This document shows, piece after piece, positions 36,679 to 48,242 of a stretch of DNA of 64,000 nt; the stretch's first letter is position 1; every line of letters begins with the position of its first letter. Location of the stretch: assembly GCA_028274465.1 (NCBI GenBank), contig CM051455.1, forward strand, positions 127,197,462-127,261,461. The letters are read 5' to 3'. This DNA is from Plantago ovata. Lineage: Eukaryota; Streptophyta; Magnoliopsida; Lamiales; Plantaginaceae. A model generated the notes under the pieces. The model saw only the letters and a program-made list of their open reading frames with translations. It was not told the origin of the DNA and did no database searches. Both the position numbers and the translations under genes were made by a program.

Positions 36679-37323
36679 CAGTGACGAATACAGGTTGGGT
36701 CAAGGTGGGTCACTTGACCCAGCTGAGATTGTTATCTTTACTAAATTAGTACTATTAATTAATTACTAGTATTGTCTCTAGCCTAGTAGAGATTGATCCA
36801 GTTGGGTTATAAATTGGGCAGTGTTTGCTCCATATTTGTATTTTTAATGTTTATTTTTTCTTTTTCAGCCAAATATCCTATTTTTTTTACAATCTTTTTC
36901 ACTATTTACACTTTAATATATGATTTCTATGCTTATTTTTTCTTTTTAAACTAAAAAAATCATTATATTTACCTTTTGTTTTTCACAATTACATTAAAAA
37001 ATAGAGTTTTGTTCCATATTTGCACTTTTAATGTTTATTTTTTCTTTTTCAGCCAAAATATCCTAATTTTTTTACAGTCTTTTTCACTATTTAAACTTTT
37101 ATATACGATTTATATGCTTAGTTTTCTTTTTAAGCTAAAAAAATCCTTATTTTTACCTCTTGTTTCACAATTACATTAAAAACTAGAGAAAATTGCTCAT
37201 TTCCTCAGCTTATTATTTATGAAAATGCAATTCTTATATGCAACATATTAGTCGTTTATACGTTTTTTAATCATATTTTTCATGGTTAAATTTTGACCCC
37301 CCTCATCCCTGGATTCGCCACTC
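36679..37323. mobile_element. hAT-type element with perfect 8-bp target duplication
   Basis: The left end is CAGTGACGAATACAGG and the reverse complement of the right end is GAGTGGCGAATCCAGG, a known hAT terminal style. TTATGCAC occurs directly on both sides (36671-36678 and 37324-37331), a perfect 8-bp duplication. The 645-bp interior is mostly a 184-bp tandem duplication (copies from about 36827 and 37011) of T-rich sequence and encodes nothing. Confidence 0.88.
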
Positions 37324-38279
37324 TTATGCACTGGTATATAATGAAGTTCTATACACTACAAGAAAACAGCATTTTAGCAACCACTTTTAGCAACCGATCG
37401 ATCCGTTGCTAAAATTAGCGACCGATCGGTCTTTTAGCGACGGATGGGAGGCTTTAGCGACGGAAGGGATAAAGCGCCGTTAGAGCGCCCGGAATTTAGC
37501 AACGGATGGCAGATCCGTCGCTAAATAGCGACGGATGGTCCCATCCGTTTCTATTTAGCGACGGATGACGGATGGTATCATCCGTCGCAATATTTCCAAG
37601 GATTTTCTTTTTTTTTTTGCCGGTCAATGCCTTAGCGACGGATGACACCATCCGTCGCTAAAATATATTTAAAAAAAAAAATAACGTAGCAACGGATGGT
37701 GGTCCGTCGCTAATATAGCGACCGATCGCTATATTAGCGACGGATCACCATCCGTCGCTAAGTTCTCCATCATCTTCTCCGCCGTGCTCATCGACAGAAC
37801 ACAACACACACTTCGTCTTCTCCGCTCGGCTCCAATCTCTCCTCCCCTATTTTCTTCGTTTCTTCACCATTTCAATCAATATTATAGTCATTTCGAAGCT
37901 ATTCGATCAAGGAACAAGTGTAGCTATTCAATTGCGTGATTATTTCCCCATTTCTTCCGCAATCAAAGGTATATATTTCGAACCTAACTTGTCTAAATTT
38001 TAGTATTCTTCATTTTTTTTTCAATTCATTGAATTGTATGCATTCTACTAGTATCTATCATGTTGTGTAGCTCAAATTAGGGGGGATGAACAAGTTTTAG
38101 TTGGTGAATTGATAGATTTGGTATGAATTGGGTATTTTATAGTTTAGTTCGATTATATTTGGGATTTGAATTGGGTTCGATTATGTTTGGGATTTGAATT
38201 TGGTTCGATTATGTTTGGGATTATCTACGTAGTTAGTATTGTTCAAAATTAGTGTAGTTTGTTTGGGATATACTAATTA

Positions 38280-38630
38280 GATTTGAAAATTGCATAAGTA
38301 TAATTATAATGGAAATATGAGTAATTATAGTGTATTGTAATTAGTTATTATAATGGGAATTGTATAAATATAATGAAAATATAGATAAATATAGGTAATT
38401 ATAGTGTATTGCAAGTTTTTATTATAATGAAAATTCCATAAGTATAATGGAAATATATAGATAAATATAGGTAATTATAGTGTATTGGTAGTTGTTACTA
38501 TAATGCAAATTGCATAATTATAATGAAAAATATATGTAATTATAGTGTATTGTAAGTAGTTATTATAATGAAAATTGTACAAGTATAATGGAAATATAGA
38601 TAAATATAGGTAATTATTGTTTAAAAAAAT
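38280..38630. repeat. AT-rich minisatellite in the CACTA leader, about 75-bp period
   Basis: 'gtaattatagtgtattg' recurs at about 38321, 38394, 38471 and 38535, with a diverged copy at 38610, between 'tataatgRaaat' phrases. It lies between the leader-like exon and the first coding exon of the CACTA element. Confidence 0.75.
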
Positions 38631-38824
38631 TGTAAGTATGAAGGAAATAACTCATTGATAAATTAAAGTTAGAAGATAATATGAGTATTTTTATTTCTAA
38701 TGTAGAAATATTGGGAGTATATATAATGCAATGTAAAAAATTGATAACTAAAATGAGTACTTGGTGAAAAACAACGTTAGCCGCAATGTACTAAACTTCC
38801 ATTGGCCAGGTTTAGCATTCAATT

Positions 38825-39421
38825 ATGAATCCCGATCGTACCTGGATGTACAGTAGGATTGCAGATGGAATACTTTTGCCTACGTTTGTACAAGGGGTCA
38901 ATGCATTTGTCAAATTTGCATTGTCAAAACCCGAGTGTTTGAGTACTGGGATGATGAAGTGTCCTTGCAACCATAAGAAATGTAGGAACCGTCAGTACTT
39001 ACCCTCTACGGTGGTTGTAGACCATTTGAAGCGTAATGGTTTTGTCCCTAAATATGAGGTGTGGAATCATCATGGTGAGGCAGTTCGTTTGTTGGGGGAC
39101 TATTCCATGTTGTCGGGGAAGCGTAGGAAAAGGCAGGAGAATAGTGCTACACCAGGTGCCTGTACTCATGATGATGCCACAGGGGACCGGATGGAAGAGA
39201 TGGTCCGTAACGCTGCGGGTCAAGAGTTCACGGAGGGTGTTGTTAATGAGGAGCCTCCGAATGCTGAGTCACAACAGTTCTTTGACTTGTTGGAAGCATC
39301 AAAGATGCCACTCTACCCGGGGTGCAAGATGAATGAATTGACTATGTTGTCTCGAATTATGAGCAACAAGGAGGGTGGTGGGAATTCAGAAAGCACCCGA
39401 ATGTCTAGTGTCGTTCCTTGA
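38825..39421 (+). pseudogene. Transposase-associated domain remnant of CACTA transposase
   Basis: The frame opens MNPDRTWMYSRIADGILLP, continues with FVKFALSKP and then the Cys-rich MMKCPCNHKKCRN, and ends the domain near YEVWNHHGE. This is the N-terminal transposase-associated domain found in front of TNP2-type CACTA transposases, where it is thought to bind DNA. A further segment (FFDLLEASKMPLYPGCKMNELTM) is the usual linker to the catalytic part, but the frame stops soon after and the DDE region is absent. It is 198 residues, against well over 700 for a full transposase. It may still be transcribed with the downstream TnpA gene. Confidence 0.8.
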
Positions 39422-39488
39422 TATATCTCTGATTGTACATGTTTTATATTCAATTGTGTATGTACTAACACGGATCTTTGTATTGCAG

Positions 39489-41292
39489 ATGCCACGACCC
39501 AGGAGGCCACGATACATGACCCCGCAGTCCCAGAGGGATTATACCGACGGATCGGAGACCGATCAGGGCTCCCCTACTGTTTTAGGGACTCCACCTGGGT
39601 CGAGCAGGGGATCGACTCCTCATTCCTCCCTCCACGACCCGTGGGCCCACGTTTCAGACGACGGTTGTCCCTTTCAAAGGCCGGAAGATGGTCTTATGTG
39701 GAATGGTCGCCCTGTCCTTTACCCCAATGGAGAGAAGTAAGTATTAGGCATTAACTGATTTACGAACTTTTAATATATATATACCGAACTAACCTTGTCA
39801 CTATTGACTTACCTGTTCTTCACAGGTTGTATGGGGAGCACGCTGCTAAAGTACTCAGTTCGATAATACGGAACAGAATGGTCCCACCGCAAGAGGGTGG
39901 CAGCCAGTGGCATTGCATCCCGGACCAAATTAAGGGAGAGCTCTTCGAGGAGCTGAGGGTGAGTTCATATATGCATGTTTAAATACCATGTTTTTACATT
40001 CCGTTCGACCGCTATGCATGCGAGGGTAGGCGGCGCCCTCTTATATGTCGGACCGCATATTTATGTATGGGTAGGCGGCACCCATTATATGCTTGACCGC
40101 GTTTAGAACTAGAATGGATAGGCGGCATCCATTACGTGTAGACCGTTCATGCATGATGGGTAGGCGGCGTCCTTATTTGTTTGTAGATGACTGTTAACAA
40201 CCCGATATACCTGAATAGATGTTGTTTTCCCTTGTTATATATTTGATACATGTTAGCTCCCCTTGTTATACTTGAATGTTTTTTAAGTATTCACCAACGT
40301 ATGTGTTTCGATGTTTATTTGTAATTGTGTAGAAAGAATTCTTCCTTCCGAAAGCATTGCTGATGGATCTCTGGTGGAGCTTCAACTCTCACGGTAGTGC
40401 CCTTTACAAGTGCATGGTTCATAGCCTGAAGAAAATGTGGAAAGAAGACCGTCCACGTACCAGTGATTGGCCCGGAGATGCAATTTGGGAGGCGTGGAAG
40501 GTATATTGGGTTGACGCGAGAGTCCAGGCGCAGGCTGACCAGAACACTGAGAACCGGAAGAAGCAGCCGAATGATGGGACACGTACCCTGGTGACACACC
40601 GTTTTGGCTCTGAGTCGATCGCTACAGCACATGTGAGGCAGAAGGTAAGTATATTAACTTTGTGAATTCATCATTCTTATACTTGTTATTTACTTGCATT
40701 TCGAACTTTCAAACTAAGTATATGATGCTTTCATGTGTCATTCAGTTGAAGGATAAGGAGAGTCTCCTATTCACCCTGTTCTCGAGATCTCAGAAGGCCA
40801 AGGACGGACAGTGGTTGTGTGACGAGGCCAAAACAATTGCGGTAAGTATCTACAATACATGTGTTTATTAAATACTGATGATTTCATAACTAATTAACAA
40901 CATAACTAACACCTTATACTCTTGATTTATAATTTCAGACGGCCTACGAGGACAGGATTTGTGATCAGGATCTCACTGTTGAGGAAATGAATGCCATTTT
41001 CCTCGAGGTGAATCCTCCAGACGAGAAGGGCCGTCGCTTGGGACTTGGGAGTGCAGCAGCCGTCCCTGAATTGGACTCGAGGCCGACTCGTCGCTCCCGT
41101 GCCAGTACATCTTCATCATCTTCAGCAGCAGCAGCAGCTTCCGCTCGAGAGCAGGCCCTCTTACTTCAGTTGCAGGAGAGGGATGAGGAGGTGAAGAGGC
41201 TAGCTGCGAAGCAGGCTCAATATGATACTATGTTTGCTCAGCTGTATGTGAAGCTGGGGATGGATCCACCTTCCCCACCTACCTCTCCATGA
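39489..41292 (+). CDS. TnpA-like CACTA accessory protein (plant transposase, Ptta/En/Spm family), 380 residues
   Basis: Exons are 39489-39736, 39826-39958, 40333-40644, 40746-40841 and 40939-41292. All are GT-AG and the phases close exactly (1,143 nt). It begins MPRPRRPRYMTPQSQRDY, has a Ser/Pro-rich N terminus, then the conserved core around residues 130-260 (FFLPKALLMDLWWSFNSHG, RKKQPNDGTRTLVTHRFGS). The C terminus holds an alanine/serine stretch and a coiled coil (QLQERDEEVKRLAAKQAQYD). In maize En/Spm, TnpA binds the subterminal repeats and brings the ends together; the same role here is inferred. The start follows a leader acceptor (ttgcag) directly. No disabling mutation was found, unlike the damaged transposase next to it. 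Confidence 0.85.
40005..40175. repeat. GGTAGGCGGC minisatellite in TnpA intron 2
   Basis: About four copies of a 40-50-bp unit, each with 'gaccg' and 'RtgggtaggcggcRcccat', lie entirely inside intron 2 of the TnpA-like gene. The strong GC content contrasts with the AT-rich intron. Confidence 0.8.
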
Positions 41293-41953
41293 TCCCCTAT
41301 CCTTTTCGACTCTATTTACTATTTTCTACATGAATACTGTGTACACTATGATATTATTTTGGATTAGTATTGTGTACGTATGATTATTATTATATGTATG
41401 GAGGGTTTTGGTACATTTATTATGATTTTTTTGAATTATTTTTTGGTTTATTTGGTCTATAAAATTTCTGTAACATGTTGCTTAACTAAACAGGTTGCAT
41501 TTGATTTTGAGTCTCATTATTATATCTAAAAAATTTTAAAAAAAAAAAAAAAAAAAAAAATTAGCAACCGATGGGCTCATCTGTCGCTATATACAGCGAC
41601 GGATAAGGCTTATCCGTCGCTAAAAGTCCCGGACTTTTAGCGACGGATAAGGTCCATCCGTTGCTAATATTTAGCAACCGATGAGACTCATCCGTCGCTA
41701 AAAGTCCGGTGACTTTAGCGACGGATAAGTCATCGGTTGCTAAAAGTCAACCTTATTTTCCGTCGCTAATCCGTCGCAAATTCGCGACGGATTACTCATC
41801 GGCCGCTAACTCGCTAGCGACCAACGATTTAGTGACGACGAGTTTTTCCGTCGCTAAAAACACCGATCGGTCGCTAGCGATATTTAGCGACCGGTCGGCC
41901 GATTTTAGCGACGGATGGTTCCGTCGCTAAAATCGGTATATCTTGTAGTGATA

Positions 41954-43580
41954 TCACTATGCACTGGTATATACTTCTTATTAAACTCATACTCTGTTAT
42001 GTGTGTAGTGCATAATCAAAAAATGTATATATATAATAACGGAATATTTATTATGCAGATTGATCACTTTATTCTTAAAAAGCCAGAAATTGCAATGCTT
42101 CAACTTCAAAGTGCGATATCTAATGGTCACTTTTCATTTGCCTATCTTCAGTGATTTTTATATCTTATTAAATTTGATGGTCCACAAGCTCGGATTACAC
42201 GAGTCTCTATGCTTGATTCTCTCTTATCATCTAATGATTCTGAGAGTCATGTGAACCTAGCAAGGATAAAGCTTCTATATCGCTTGAATAGGATTCCAAT
42301 GAAGTGTGATTCTATTTATATCATGACGATGTGTAATGTCCATGGGCGTATTTTGATGGCCTATGGACAATACAAGTACGTTGATCATGTTTCAATTGTC
42401 AAAAAGTACAAAATGTGCATGGGTGATTTTGATGTTCTTCTACAGTTCTGTCCATCTCATGCTTATTTATTTCAACAGAGTTTGGGATGCCTAGATGCAT
42501 GGAGGAATGAACTATGCACTTGAAAGACAAGTTTTTTTTTTTATTATTGTTTTTTTAAACGCTGGAATGGTTTACTATATTAATTCTTTTTATTAAAGGA
42601 TCTGCATTTTTTTAGCATTGTGGATGTTTTCATTGTGTACTTTTACTGAATTATTTTCATCTCAAATTTACTCTAATGTTGGTATGTGTTTAATTTTTCA
42701 TCTGATTGAAATAAAACTCTATCAATTGTAGTCCATGTATCGGTGCACACACAAACACTATATGATAAATATTATCATGTTAATCAATGCATGCAACCTA
42801 TCCCTTTTGCTCACATATTCTGCAACATATGAATTTTTATTCCCAAAGCTTATAACTACACATGTGAAGAAGTCTGATTTTAAGTGGATATGCATTGGCC
42901 TATGGTTTTATTATTTCCAATATTGACAAAATTTGTCATATATTAGTTAACATCCAACATTTTTACATGCATGCATTGGTTTAAAACTAAACTATATTTA
43001 TTAAATATCTACATGTGATTTAAAGACATCCAGCTTATCAAAGTTTAGTAATACATTCACACTTAGCTTTTCCCTATAAATATAGTGTTATGTGTCTACT
43101 ATCAAAACCATATCACAAGATAAAGAACATCTCAATTATACTATCAACATGTATGATAAGCCTAAGTTTTAAGCTGTGTTTAATGAGAGGCTTCAACACA
43201 TGCTTAAGTGTGGAGTAACGTAACAAACTCTTAGACTATTCATATATCGTATTCATTATTTTGATTTTTTATATTAAGCTCGTAATACTTTACAAACAGG
43301 TATATCATGATGTTCATGGTAATCGTATCGAAAATCCTACTTTACTTACCAAGCTCAAATTTGTTAGAGCAAAAGCTGAGAAACCGGGATATGAAAAAGG
43401 TTCGATCTACCACGCTGCAAATGTTGTTGCGACATCCAATGAGCATCCTTCCATTAAGGAGATTGCAAGGTGTTTGAAGGAGACAATCATGGACATGGAA
43501 AAAAAGTACATTACTCTTGACGATGCTGATAAGTATTCTCTTGTAATTAAATTAAGCATTGATAGCTCATTTGTATTGAT
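41954..43580 (+). other. Region with two unrecognised protein-like exons
   Basis: A frame at 42182-42523 reads QARITRVSMLDSLLSSND, NLARIKLLYRLNRIPMKCD and ends LFQQSLGCLDAWRNELCT. A second at 43300-43545 follows an acceptor (aacag) and reads VYHDVHGNRIENPTLLTKL and HPSIKEIARCLKETIMDMEK. Both have normal protein composition in an otherwise AT-rich stretch and may belong to one plus-strand gene split by insertions. An upstream exon-like stretch at 42059-42151 follows 'tatgcag'. I do not recognise a family and could not connect them in phase. It may be a decayed gene. Confidence 0.35.
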
Positions 43581-43585
43581 TGATT

Positions 43586-46245
43586 GATTTTGGAAAATTT
43601 GGGAATATGAATGAAAGCCTTATTACACTCATTCCAAAGAAAAGTGATGCCACTTCCATTAAGGGTTATAGGCCTATTGCGTGTTGCACTGTCCTTTACA
43701 AAATCATATCTAAAATCCTTACAATCCGGATGAGTAATGTGATGGGTCAGTTGGTTAGTGGAGAACAAGCCACATTTGTTCCTGGGCGGTTCATTCATGA
43801 TAATACCATTCTGGCGCAGGAGATTATAAGGGGATATGGAAGGAAAAAGATTTCAACACGCTGCATGATCAAAATGGATCTTCAAAAAGCGTATGATTCG
43901 ATTCATTGGTCGTTCGTGGATCAAATTCTACGGGCTTTTGGTTTTCCAGCCCGATTTGTTGACTGGCTCATGGTGGGGCTTACTACTGTTACTTATTAGA
44001 TAAATGTAAATGGACAGTTAACATATCCATTTTCGGGGAAGAAGGGGCTTCGACAAGGTGATCCAATTTCGCCTTATTTGTTTGTGTTATGCATGGAATA
44101 TTTGACTCGCTTGATGAAAACATTGAAGGATCATCCTAACTTTAGATATCATCCTACTTGTGCCCCTCTTAGGATTTCACATTTAACGTTTGCAGATGAC
44201 CTTTTATTCTTTGCAAAAGTGATGGAACCTCAATTCTGACAGCATCAGGAATGCTAAAAGAACTAGGGATCCCATATATACCCCCCATATTCACAGCAGA
44301 TAACGAATAATAATCGCAACAAGACACATAATTCCGCTAAGGCCTACTATAGAATAGCAATAACCTGGCGTGGCCGCATTGAGATAGATCACCTAATACC
44401 GCGGAAGCATTAGGACGGACTAGCCCCCTGGTGGGTGCCTCCTCCTGGCGATGGCGCGGGTTCGCCTTCCCGTCGGTTATTTCCCCTAACGCAGGTTGAA
44501 TGCGCGGTTACCTCCCCTACCGCAAGGTCTAGTGTCGCCTATTCCCCGAGCTGCACGGTCTAATATCGTAACTCACTAGCTACGATTCATTCACTCAGCA
44601 CTAGACTGAATTGAACCCTACTGTATTGAACTATGAAAATAATGAATGTCTTACAAGGTATTTATAGGAGAAAACCGACTTGTTCCCCAAGAATGGGCTA
44701 ACAGGCCTTGACCTAATCTAATGGGCTAAGCTCGACTGTGAGAATATTCTAGAGAATAAACCCTAACCCTAGCTAATAAAAGGTAAATGACTAATCTACC
44801 CTAGGAAAGCAATTAAATAGAAGATGGTAAAGCTCCAGGTTTCATCAAAAAGGCAATCTAAAGTCCGTGGTTGTGTTATTAGAGAAGTTTGAGATCTTTA
44901 GTCAAACCTCAGGTCTCATTGCTAATAAAAGCAAGAGTGAGATATATTTTGCAGGGGTCTCTGAAATACAAAGGAGGAATATTACTCAATTTGCTCAGCT
45001 ACAAGAAGTAACTCTTCCATTCAGGTATCTTGGTATTCCTTTTAATGGTAAGTGCCTCTCTATTTTACAGTTCAGCCTTTGCTAGAGAAAATGACTAGTA
45101 AAATTAGGCATTGGACAGCTCGTCTCCTTTCTTATGGTGGAAGATTGCAACTAGTACAAAGTGTACTTTATGTAGTCCAAAATTATTGGAGCCAACTTTT
45201 TCCTTTCCCAAAGAAAGTTATGAAGAGTATTAACACAATTTGTAGACAGTTTCTTTGGTCTGGGGATGTTGGTGGGAGAAAGTATTCGGTTTCCTGGGAA
45301 GAAGTCTGTAAGACGAAGGATGAAGGTGGCTTGGGGTTGGTCAATCTAGAGATTTGGAATAAGGCTTATTTGTTAAAGCTACTCTGGGCTATTCATAACA
45401 AGGCTGACAAGTTATGGATCCAATGGATCCATGCTTACTATATTCGTGATCAATCTCTAATGGTGATGGATGCTCCACCTCAATCATCCTTTTTTTTTTA
45501 AGAAACTTATGAGAATAAGAGATGATTTGGGCCAGATTCTGAATGGCGCCTCCAGCTTGGTTTAGAGAAGTTTTGTATGCAAAAAATCTATAATTCTCTA
45601 AGGCCTACTGCTATCAAAGTCCATTGGACAGAATGTGTGTTGAATAAAATTGCAACTCCTAAGGCGAAATTCATACTCTGGCTTTGTCTACGGGGGCGAC
45701 TAGCAACTAAGGATAGACTTGTACAGTTTGCGGTGGTGGTCGATCCACATTGTGTTTTCTATGGTACTGAACTAGAGATTGTCCAACATATTTATGTTGG
45801 TTGTAGTTTTGTGATGAGAATCTGGAAGTCTTTGCTGGACTGGTTTGACGCAACATATCTAATTCAAGATTGGCAGGGGGATTTGACCCAAGTTGGTAGG
45901 AAACTGAAAGGTAGGAATCCTCGAAATAGACTGCTCAAGACTTTGGTTACTGAACTATTTTTATGAAATATGGTCAGAACGAAATAGAAGGATTTTCCAG
46001 CAGCGAACATGGGATTTTCAAGTTATGTTGAGGCAGGTGGTGCAAACTGCGGTGGTAAGATGCTCCTTCCATCCTAATTTGCTACCTGTTTGCCATTCTT
46101 TGAATAGTTACCCTATTTTTGACAGTTTGAACAGTAGATAGAGTTTCAAGTTAGTAGATTTATAGTTAGTTTGACAGTTTTGCAGCTTCTTTGTAATTGA
46201 GCAATGTACTTAAACGTTTACTTGGAATAAAAAGCTTTTTTTTTT
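43586..46245 (+). mobile_element. LINE (L1-type) reverse transcriptase remnant, interrupted by a solo LTR
   Basis: The plus strand encodes the LINE RT in order: LITLIPKK..IKGYRPIACC, GEQATFVPGRFIHDN, the MIKMDLQKAYDSIHW motif, GLRQGDPISPYLF, the catalytic FADDLLFF, then (after the LTR insertion) GLIANKSKSEIYF, PFRYLGIPF, GGLGLVNLEIWNKA and the zf-RVT region (WTECVLNKIATPKAKFILWL). A stop follows TTVTY at 43999, and at least two further breaks occur near 45060 and 45500. The 5' part (endonuclease, ORF1) is missing. A T-run and polyadenylation-like end lie near 46230-46245. Confidence 0.88.
44220..44847 (-). mobile_element. Solo LTR (628 bp) inserted in the LINE, perfect 5-bp duplication
   Basis: Ends are TGATGGAACCT and AGGTTTCATCA, inverted with one mismatch. 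AAAAG directly flanks both sides (44215-44219 and 44848-44852). On the minus strand CTCCTATAAATACC (about 44657-44670) is a good TATA element, so the LTR is oriented minus. If the LTR and one AAAAG are disregarded, the LINE frame continues without a shift, which confirms the boundaries. Confidence 0.92.
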
Positions 46246-46690
46246 CCAAAATGAAAGGATTAGGTTGATTTTGGGGATGGAGAATTTGAATTAAACTTTT
46301 CCCGTAGCTTTATTGTGCCTTTGTCTTCTAGTCTCTTCCTTTTTATTTCCTTTTTTTAATTTTTTTATTTTATCAAACAATCGGGCTAGTCCGGGTAGCC
46401 CGGATTGGTACGGAATTTCCAGTTCGTGTCTGGGCAAGACCTGAAAATATTCGGTTCGGGACTCTGGGTCTAGAAAATTATGACCCAAATAGTCCGACCC
46501 AGGTTGGCCCGGTGCTCAGCCACTACAACTTCCCCATTGTTGTAATTTTAGTCTCATTCTCAAACAAAATATGAAATGCTAATAACTTTTGATTACAATA
46601 ATTAACTTTTTAACTTTTAGCGAAAACATATCAAAATTAATTTTTAAAATCATTTACAAACACAAACTACTATTAAATTAATTAACTGAT
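46246..46690. other. Intergenic with a GC-rich CCCGG/GGCCCG patch
   Basis: Sequence at 46378-46520 ('gggctagtccgggtagcccgg ... cccaggttggcccggtgctc') resembles the subterminal GC arrays of the hAT element at 33801. It may be a fragment of a related element; no termini were found. Confidence 0.35.
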
Positions 46691-47095
46691 GCCCCGTTGC
46701 TCCTTGTGAATTGTAGCATCAAAATTGATCTTAATGAAGAGCCTGCAACTAGCTTACACCAAGACCGTACCACATCAGGGGCCTGGGACAAGAGAAGAGA
46801 ACCTGCGCAACATCAAACTTCTCCTGGTACTGTTGTATATACTGCACGGACTGGACTGCATCATTACAAGTATTATGGTGGACAACGTGATTCCTATTTG
46901 TCCAAAGATTCCAACATGATGCCATGAAAAAATCGTAGCTTTGTCGAAGAACATTATTGCCAGACAGTAGATACCCAGTCTCCAAAAGATGCAACTGCAC
47001 GTCCCATGATTCTCTGTGGAGTACCTGAAACTGCCCAGTACAATCTAGCAAATGAGCAATCACGTAATATATGTAATATAGACTCCGATCCACAT
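46690..47095 (-). mobile_element. LINE fragment, zinc-finger to RNase H linker
   Basis: The minus-strand frame includes LLDCTGQFQVLHRESWDVQL and YDFFMASCWNLWTNRNHVVH, the W-x-x-W/RN signature that joins the zf-RVT and RNase H domains of plant LINEs. The open frame extends upstream to 47498 only through unrelated sequence (His/Thr-rich repeats at 47170-47350). It is truncated on both sides. Confidence 0.7.
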
Positions 47096-47784
47096 CAACA
47101 GATGGGACACGAATCAACAATATCAATTCCACGACAAGACAAGTTATAAAGCACAGATAAAGCAGTTTTAAGCCCATGCCAACTGAAACTTTGATCTTCG
47201 AGAATGACGGGTGTTGGTGTCGATGGAGATCGAGTGTGGTGGGTGGTGGTGTTGATGTAGAATTGTAGATCGATGGCGCTGGGTGGCGGTGGTGGTGTTT
47301 ATGTAGATCAATGGCGGCGGAGTGTTGATGCAGATCGAGAGAGTACACAATTTTTTTTGGGGTGGAGTGTTGATGAATAAGAAAGACCGAAGGAGGAGAA
47401 TCCGTAGACCGAAACAGTGAAACTAAAAGCGAAGAAGAAATTAGAAAACTAATTATTGTGATATTACAAATATAACATTCAAGTACCCAACCATTCACAT
47501 GAATCCCATCATTCAGTTTTAGTCCTTCAAAACTTTATAATTGGAATAACACCCCATTAATTCAGTTTTATTTTCATACTACAAAAGCATTAAATTTACG
47601 AGCTATCCTTACTAGCTATCCCAATAATTATGCAGACCATTTAAATCTAATTGATCAATTCAATTTAAATGTGTGTGATAATTTGAAGTATTTAATTTTT
47701 ATTATAAGTTCCGAGACAATAGTCCGAGTTGACCCGGTTTGACTCATCTCAGGAGGTCGTCCGAGATGGCCTCCGATACGAGAT

Positions 47785-48210
47785 CAGAACATAGGTACTG
47801 GGGTGGTAGCTCGAGATCATATGGGGATAATGCTTGCTTGGAGATGTAAGTTTATTCAATTCATCCAGGATCCTGAGTGTGCTCAAGCTATTGCTGTCCG
47901 GGGAGCAATTCAGTTGGGTATCGATCTACAAGTGTCTCGTGTTATCATAGAGGGAGATTGCTTACGGGTGTTGCAACAGTTACAAAGTTTAGTTCCTTCC
48001 CTTTCGACTACTGGGAGCATATCAGAGGAGTCCAAGTTTTTAGTTCTTTCTTTTTTTTTTTTTTTTTTTTTACAGACCGGGTCCTTAAATTTTACTTTAT
48101 TGAGATTGTAATAAAGTGGTTCACATGTTAGTCTCGATACATTGTCAAAACTCATAATGTAGATTTGGTTTGATGATTTAATGAAAGTTGATCTTTATCT
48201 AAAAAAAAGG
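47785..48210 (+). mobile_element. LINE RNase H 3' fragment
   Basis: The plus strand encodes GVVARDHMGIMLAWRC, AQAIAVRGAIQLGIDL and SRVIIEGDCLRVLQQLQS, the RNase H-like domain at the LINE C terminus. After a T17-type run the 3' end reads VDLVWFDDLMKVDLYLKK and finishes in 'ctaaaaaaaagg', a short poly(A). It is on the opposite strand to the fragment at 46690-47095, so the two come from separate insertions. Confidence 0.72.
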
Positions 48211-48242
48211 AATTAAATAAAGTGGAAAAATAAAAGGATAAA

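Larger units (their letters stand above)
37354..41950 (+). mobile_element. CACTA transposon with TnpA-like gene but lacking the DDE transposase core
   Basis: The ends are CACTACAAGAAAAC at 37354 and ATCTTGTAGTG at 41950, flanked by a perfect ATA triplet on each side (37351-37353 and 41951-41953). Subterminal arrays of AGCGACGGAT / ATCCGTCGCT run through 37375-37765 and 41560-41935. Inside are a transposase-associated domain frame (38825-39421) and a complete spliced TnpA-like gene (39489-41292). The large catalytic TNP2-type segment expected between them is missing, so mobility would depend on another element. Confidence 0.9.

Noticed and set aside
46749..47498. A 249-codon minus-strand open frame as a possible gene
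   Set aside because: Only the last third resembles a LINE linker; the rest is low-complexity His/Thr-rich and hydrophobic sequence without a family, so it is a chance extension.
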